From Elephas maximus indicus (Eukaryota; Chordata; Mammalia; Proboscidea; Elephantidae): a stretch of 64,000 bases of DNA. Of this stretch, positions 58,441 through 64,000 are shown piece after piece. Position 1 is the first letter of the stretch, and every line of letters begins with the position of its first letter. The notes under the pieces were generated by a model. It did no database searches and was not told the origin of the DNA. It worked only from the letters and a program-made list of their open reading frames with translations. The translations under genes were made by a program, and so were the position numbers. The stretch spans positions 25,940,001 through 26,004,000 of the forward strand of contig NC_064826.1 of the NCBI RefSeq assembly GCF_024166365.1. Direction: 5' to 3'.

Positions 58441-58610
58441 CAGTAATACTGTCCAATAAACTTTCTATGGTGGACATATTCTGTAGCTGTGCTGTCCAAT
58501 ATGGTAATCACCTGTGGCAGTTGAGCACGTGAAATGTGGCTGGTGTGACTAAGGAACTGAATTATTAACTTCATTTGAATTTAAGTAGCCACTTATTAGA
58601 CAGTGTAGCT
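58441..58610. mobile_element. hAT-Charlie MER element, short form
   Basis: CAGTAATACTGTCCAATAAA at the left and TAAGTAGCCACTTATTAGAC AGTGT at the right form degenerate inverted ends. GCACGTGAAATGTGGCTGGT is inside. Confidence 0.78.
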
Positions 58611-59929
58611 CTAGAGAGCAGAAGGAAACGGGATCCAGCAAGTAGAGCCATCCCACCTGATCCCTAGCACCCAGATCTGGGGCTTACCTGCAGAGGCCTG
58701 TAACACTGTGAAAGATCTGTTGGATTCTAAGTGAATTAGTTCCCAAATATTTTATACATTTTAAAAAGATACATTTAAGTTACTAAATGTATACATGGAG
58801 CCTAAGGGTCACCTTCCACTTAACAGAGCCGGTCATCTACTTGCTATTTTTGCCTTAACAGTGCGTAGTGTAATTTTATACGGTAGTAGTATATGAAAAC
58901 CTCAGATTCCCCTTCACCTCATTCTTGGTTTACTGATGGCAAAGACCTTTTAAAAGAAGAGACTAGCTTTTATTTTGGTCAGCTTCCTACTCCTTTGTGA
59001 GGGTTGCGTTTGAGCATCCAGTTACGCATGCTCATTCAATTTCAGTAATAATAAGTGGAGTAAGAAATATTGAATTCGTGTATTAGGAATAAAAGTTGCC
59101 TTTTGAAACTAGCAGTGTTGAGCTTTCTGAGGAAGTATAAAAGTTGGTTTATTGAATTTATGTTTCAAAATGATCAACTAGATCATCATTAATGTTTTAC
59201 GGTACGATTTTAAGTCTCTTAAAATGAATAAAATGTGAATTTCAAAAGCAAAACCTCAGAAAGTTTCCTACCCCCTTTTTTGGCCTAATTATGCATAATG
59301 TATGGGAGAGTCTCACATGGTTGTGTGTTGAATTTAAACTGTTGCTTGTGAAAGTGCCGTTACCGTTAGCCCGTGTTTTCAGATTTTCATACTTGGTTCC
59401 TTTGTTCTTGATTTAACCTTCCCTCTACATGTCCTTTCCCCTAACTTGAGCATGTGAAAGTCAAGCAAATTAAGTGTGTTTATATATGTGATATGTGCAC
59501 CATTTCTGTGACTGCATTTAAAAGCTTGGATGATAGAGTTGCTGAATATGCAATAACAGATACGGGAGACAGAGTCGATGGAATTTTAACGCTTGTATTT
59601 TGGTTAACAATACGTAAAAGTTCAAAAGACTAGGGAGAGTTTATGAAAAAATCATATACTAAGGCCTTCATTGCAGATACAGACTATCCCCCTGTAGTTG
59701 CCCCTTTGTTTTTATTAATTCTTCTGTAGGTATCATAGTGTATCATTCATCACGTTCACTTTTCATTTTTAAGGGGTGGGTTTGAAAGCTACTAGAAATT
59801 CCTACTCGTCTGCAGAGTTTCTAGGTTAAAGAAAGATGATCTCTCTCTTTTTCAGATTTACACTGTAATAACGACTTGAATAGTTGTTTTTTCTTTTTTG
59901 TGTGTGTGTTTATTTTTCAATCATTTAAT
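58611..59929. other. Intron 1, nothing recognised
   Basis: AT-rich with low repeat content; no exon seen. Confidence 0.45.
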
Positions 59930-60380
59930 TTTTGAAAAGTTAAAATACGTGGTTTTAAAATCAGACAGTGTGAAAAGTTTCTCTCCCATTTTATCCTGCA
60001 TTTGCCCAGTCCTTCCTCCCCTGACAAAACACAAACACACACATATAGACACAAAACCCTTAAACAGGTACCGATTGTTACTAGTTTTCTGTATCTCCTT
60101 CCAGACAGTTTTATGCACATTTAAGCAAAAGCAAGTATTTATTCTTGTTCCTGCTATTTTACACAAACGGTAGTGCACTATATCCTCAGGTTTGTAGCTT
60201 GCCTTTTTTCATATAACAGTGTGTCCTGGAAATATTTCTGTGTTACTGTTTAAAGAGCCTCTTCATTCTTTTTTATTTTTGTTTTTTTGACAGCTACATA
60301 GTATCCCATTATATAGCTGAACTATGGTATAATTAGTTGAGTGGGCGTTTTCTTGATGATCTAGAAAATTCCAGTTGCCT
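59930..60380 (-). mobile_element. L1-like 3' region
   Basis: ATTTTACACAAACGGTAGTG, CTTGCCTTTTTTCATATAAC, ACAGCTACATAGTATCCCAT follow antisense order of old L1 3' ends. Confidence 0.6.
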
Positions 60381-61247
60381 GAGTAATTCTGGATAAATAA
60401 TTTTAAGTATCTGAGATTTAAATTAAACGTATATTTTAAGGAATCTTAATGGTTTTGATAGACGTCTTTCTAAAATGTGTTACTCATTTACTCTGGTTTA
60501 GTTAAAAGACTAGATATATTACTGAACTTGTTTTAACTTTCATATGTTAAACTAGGTCATCTCTCTGAAGAGTTGAACATCAGAAATTTACTGTGATCTA
60601 TTCCCCTGCTCCGAAGCCTGTCGGCACTGTAGGATGCAGATTATCTGCTGCATTGTCTGAATTTATTCATTTTGACTTTTAGGGTTATTGCCAACTAGCT
60701 GTACCTCTTTTTTCACACTGTATATTATATTGATTCTATAGTATTTCTCACCCTTGCTAATTATCAGATACTTTTATTTCAGTGTTTTGTAGATTCGTTT
60801 CTATTCCAATAAGTAAGATTGTTTGAGTAATGCTTACCTGTATTTTCTGAAAACATGCTAGAGATGGAGAGGATTTGTGGCAGCTCTGCCGTCGAGGAAG
60901 CACTGGATTAGGCTTCCTTCCAGGAAAGTTGTTATTAGTGTCTCTGAGTCCCGATGGGAAAGCTGCGTTACAAGAGGTAATCAGAGATCGTAATTCTGCC
61001 GGCTCTTGTTTTTTGTTTTTTCCCAAGGAAATTTGTTTCAGCTTCTTTAGAGGGCCTTTCGCCTTTGGGAGTGTGGAATTTGAAGTGGGAGATCAGAGAA
61101 GTGAGAGGCTAAGTTCTGAAAAGGACATATGCCTTTAGCATATGATGAAAATGAGACTGCACGTACATTTCTTTTTATGATTGGGAACTATTATTTCCCC
61201 TTATCATTTTGCTAGTATTCTGAACTGAATTTGCTAATATTCTGGTC
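60381..61247. other. Intron 1; CpG-bearing patch at 60870-61000
   Basis: Mostly unrecognised. The patch at 60870-61000 has several CpGs (CTGCCGTCGAGG, TCCCGATGGG, CTGCGTTACA, GATCGTAATT) in an otherwise CpG-poor intron. An 87-codon open frame crosses it without recognised similarity. Confidence 0.45.
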
Positions 61248-61448
61248 AGAGTCCCTGGTTGGTGTAAATAATTAATGCACGTGACTGCTCACTGAAAGGT
61301 TAAAGGTTCAAATCTACCCAGAGGTACCTTGGAAGAAAGGCCTGGCCATCTGCTTCTGAAAAGCTGCCATTGAAAACCCTGTGGAGCACAGTTCTACTCT
61401 GACACACACGGGATCGCTGTCATTTGGAATCGACTCAGCGGCAACTGG
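61248..61448 (+). repeat. SINE type B, best preserved
   Basis: Head GTCCCTGGTTGGTGTAAATA, body CCTTGGAAGAAAGGCCTGGC, GCTTCTGAAAAGCTGCCATT, GAAAACCCTGTGGAGCACAG, CTCTGACACACACGGGATCG, tail TTTGGAATCGACTCAGCGGC. Confidence 0.9.
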
Positions 61449-61849
61449 GAATGACTGAAGTGATCAGACCACATGTAAAATATCATGTACTTCATTTTAA
61501 CAAGGACAAACAAGAAATCATAAGCCCAGTCAGATGAGGAATAATCAAAGTAAATTTTAACTGAAAAAGAGTTGACCTGAGAAGTGGAATTGCTGGAGGG
61601 CACATATCTGTGAAGTGAAAATGTTTTTGCCACTACACAGAAATAATAAGCCTGCTGTAGTTAGAGGGGCAGGATACATCCACAGATTTACATCGTTGTA
61701 GCTGCAGTACCTAGCACTGTACCTGTCACAAAACAAATGACTAAGCAGTTAACTTAAGCCATTAAGTAGTAAAATACTTATGGGTGGGAATTGCCAGGAA
61801 AACAGGTTTAGGTTCAGTATTAAGAATTTTCTAACTGAAAATGTTCTAC

Positions 61850-62480
61850 ATCCTACTTGGTGAGTAGCATCTGGAGTCTTAAAAGCCTGTGAGCAGCCAC
61901 CTAGGATACTCCACTGGTCGCACCCCTTCGGGAACAAGAAAGAATGAAGAAAACTAAAGATTCAAGGATGAGATTAGCCCAAAAGACTTATGGACCACAT
62001 TTACCACGGCCTCCACCAGGCTGAGTCCAGTACAACTAGATGGTGCCTGGCTACCACCACTGACTGCCCTGACAGGGATCAGAATAGAGGGTCCCAGACA
62101 GAGCTGGAGAAAAATACAGAACAAAATTCTAACTTAAAAAGACCAGACTTTCTGGTCTGACAGTCTGGAGAAGTCCTGAGAGTATGGCCCCAGGACACCC
62201 TTTCAGCTCAGAAACAAGGCCACTCCTGAGATTCACCCTTCAGCCAAAGATTGGACAGGCCCGTAAAACAAAACGAGACTAAAGGGGCACACCAGCCCAG
62301 GGGCAAGGATAGAAGGCGGGAGGGGGCAGGAAAGCTGGTAATAGGGAACCCAGGGTTGAGAAGGGAGAGTGTTGACATGTCATGGTGTTGTTAACCAATG
62401 TCATAAAACAATATGTGTACTAACTTTAATGAGAAACTAGTTCTGTAAGCCTTCATCTAAAGGACAAAAAAAAAAAAAAG
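61850..62480 (+). mobile_element. Retrotransposon 3' UTR-like, probable lineage L1
   Basis: A noncoding, moderately GC-rich block (ACTAGATGGTGCCTGGCTAC, CACTGACTGCCCTGACAGGG, AAAAAGACCAGACTTTCTGG) ends in an A-tail at 62466-62479. The tail and lack of coding suggest a LINE 3' UTR; the family is from memory only. Confidence 0.45.
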
Positions 62481-63192
62481 GGTTAAAAAAATTTTCTAAC
62501 TGAGCTGCTCAACAATATTTTTTTTTCCCTCTAATTGTGAGTTCTCCTTTACAGCAGGCATTCAAGCAAATGCTGTGTGATCATCTGTTAAGAATGTTAC
62601 GTGAGGGATTCCTCTCCCTACACTCATACCCCATTGGCCTCTCCTACCTGTCTTATTCAGTGGATTTTTGAAGTTGCTCAGCCACAGTTATGAGTGAGGC
62701 CACTGTATGCTAAAAGTTATTAAGCGTGGCTTGGCAAAATGAATATATTGGCTTAGATAGTTGTTCACTTTCTTTAGAAACAAAATTCTTTTGCTCTGAT
62801 TGATGCATCATTTTCGCATGTTCAGCAGGGCTGATCCAGGTAGTGGCCTGAAGCTTGTACAACTTTGGGCGGGGCATGGGGGAGTAGTAAGGGAAGACTG
62901 TCTTTAGAAAAAGAATACAAAATCAGGTATGAAAGTGAATGTTCATTTAGCATGAGGAAAGATCACAACAAATACCATGAACACCACAAAATCCACAAAA
63001 ACAAGTCATTACTGTTATTATTTAACTACCGGATGTACCTCCTCAACACTATTTTTTCTTACCCATTTTGGCCACATGTCTTTGATCGTCTTGTCACATG
63101 AAAACAATTTTGTAATATTTTCTATAGAGTCGGAAAATGATTCAGTCCACTTGTCTTTGTAAAGTTTTATATGAACACAAAACTCAAAAAAT
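62481..63192. other. Intron 1, nothing recognised
   Basis: No exon or named repeat. Confidence 0.45.
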
Positions 63193-63393
63193 CTAAACTT
63201 ATTGCCGTTCAGTCGATTTCAAGTCATAGTGACCCTGCAGGACAGAGTAGAACTGCCCCACAGGGTTTCCAAGACTGTAAAGCTTTACAGAAGCAGACTG
63301 CCACATCTTTATTCCACAGAGCAGCTGGTAGGTTCAAACTCCCAACCTTTTGGTTACCAGCCGGATGTTTAACTACTGTGCCTTCAGGGTTCC
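63193..63393 (-). repeat. AfroSINE (long subfamily)
   Basis: AAACTTATTGCCGTTCAGTC tail, AGAAGCAGACTGCCACATCT middle, head CTGTGCCTTCAGGGTTCC. Confidence 0.9.
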
Positions 63394-64000
63394 TTCCTAT
63401 ATGGATACAACCATCTCCAAATTTTTATGTCTGCTTTTGTGTGCTACAGTGGGAGTTGAGTAGCTGCAAAAGAGACCATCTGGACCACAAATGGTCCTTG
63501 ACAGAAAAAGACCCCTGCTCTGGTATGTTGGATCAAAATTTATTTATTATTTATAGTTGCGAAGCTAAAAGACATTCTTTGAAATCATTTACTGGTAATT
63601 GTACATCTGTAATTTCCTTCTTGCTTTTTTTAATCACAGGAGGCTTTTTGCCAGAGAGAACTCCAACCCTTTGATCTCAGTTGGTCAGGCCACTGCCCCT
63701 TCCCTCAGAAGTGTCAGTGAAGCTTGGTCATAGCATGCTGTACCCCCAGCAGAGCCAGGCAGCCCTCATTCAGATCCTCTTTCCTGGGCTCAAAGAGTCT
63801 GGATGCATCATGTGGCCCACCAGGGACAGGCTATTGCTGGGGGCTGGACAAGTGTAGAGATAGTGCATTCTTAATGGAAGTATGATCACCATCAGGGATA
63901 GCTCCAGAGAAGCCCCTAGGCATGACCTTGGGGTTGCTGCTGCTTCCCTGTGTCCCCGAAGGAGAACAAGCCAAGCCTTGTAAGGGGTGCTAATACTTAA
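63394..64000. other. Window end, nothing recognised
   Basis: Becomes GC-richer after about 63640. No WASL exon or other coding sequence is recognised. Confidence 0.4.

Larger units (their letters stand above)
36157..64000 (+). other. WASL: WASL intron 1 (incomplete, runs off window)
   Basis: From the donor to the window end no WASL exon 2 is seen. Exon 2 should encode a segment beginning Thr-Met-Ser-Ser with the EVH1 core. The 27.8 kb is AT-rich and filled with SINEs, RTE, L1, MIR, L2 and LTR fragments listed separately. The absence was judged by eye against the expected protein, so a small missed exon is unlikely but possible. Confidence 0.8.

Noticed and set aside
60875..61138. WASL exon 2 candidate
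   Set aside because: The translation does not match the expected EVH1 continuation and lacks a convincing acceptor in phase.
652..63393. tRNA genes
   Set aside because: tRNA-like heads with box A/B-like motifs recur in every SINE, but none folds as a stand-alone tRNA by eye and all continue into SINE bodies.
1607..63393. CRISPR-like regularly spaced repeats
   Set aside because: The dispersed SINE copies are irregularly spaced, in both orientations and about 150-210 bases long. This is a vertebrate genome.

Overview
This is mammalian chromosomal DNA, most likely from an afrotherian, with an elephant-type (paenungulate) genome the best guess. About 35 tRNA-headed SINEs of the AfroSINE type and about 11 copies of a BovB-like RTE LINE dominate the window. 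Older placental-mammal repeats (MIR, L2, L1, MaLR-type LTRs, hAT-Charlie and MER elements) lie beneath them. There is no operon, phage, plasmid or CRISPR structure, and nearly all longer open reading frames are shadows of repeats or of one CpG island.

One protein-coding gene is supported. It is the 5' end of WASL (N-WASP) on the + strand: a CpG island (about 35.1-36.5 kb), a TATA-less promoter, a GC-rich 5' UTR with two short upstream ORFs, coding exon 1 (36040-36156, 39 codons) and a strong splice donor. Everything from 36157 to the window end reads as intron 1, because no exon 2 was found. WASL drives Arp2/3-dependent actin assembly; only the extreme N-terminus (start of the WH1/EVH1 domain) is encoded here.

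Layout: 1-35 kb is intergenic sequence upstream of WASL, with RTE fragments at 1.6-3.2, 8.8, 22.1-23.9, 24.8, 28.2-29.6 and 33.9 kb, LTRs at 6.8-7.3, about 9.6-10.4 and 29.8-30.4 kb, and SINEs throughout. 35.1-36.5 kb is the WASL promoter and first exon. 36.5-64 kb is intron 1, including a large nested composite at 44.1-50.9 kb: an old minus-strand L1 split by a SINE, an RTE tail, an unassigned element, an internally deleted RTE copy and an LTR.

No new biochemical system is visible. The most interesting signal is the relation between SINEs and RTE. One SINE subfamily carries a body resembling the RTE 5' region and a tail matching the RTE 3' end, and a short 5'-end/3'-end RTE chimera at 23.6-23.9 kb looks like an intermediate. 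This parallels the bovine Bov-A/Bov-tA design. Repeat names are from memory of consensus sequences and were not checked by alignment; repeat boundaries are usually good to about 5-20 bases.
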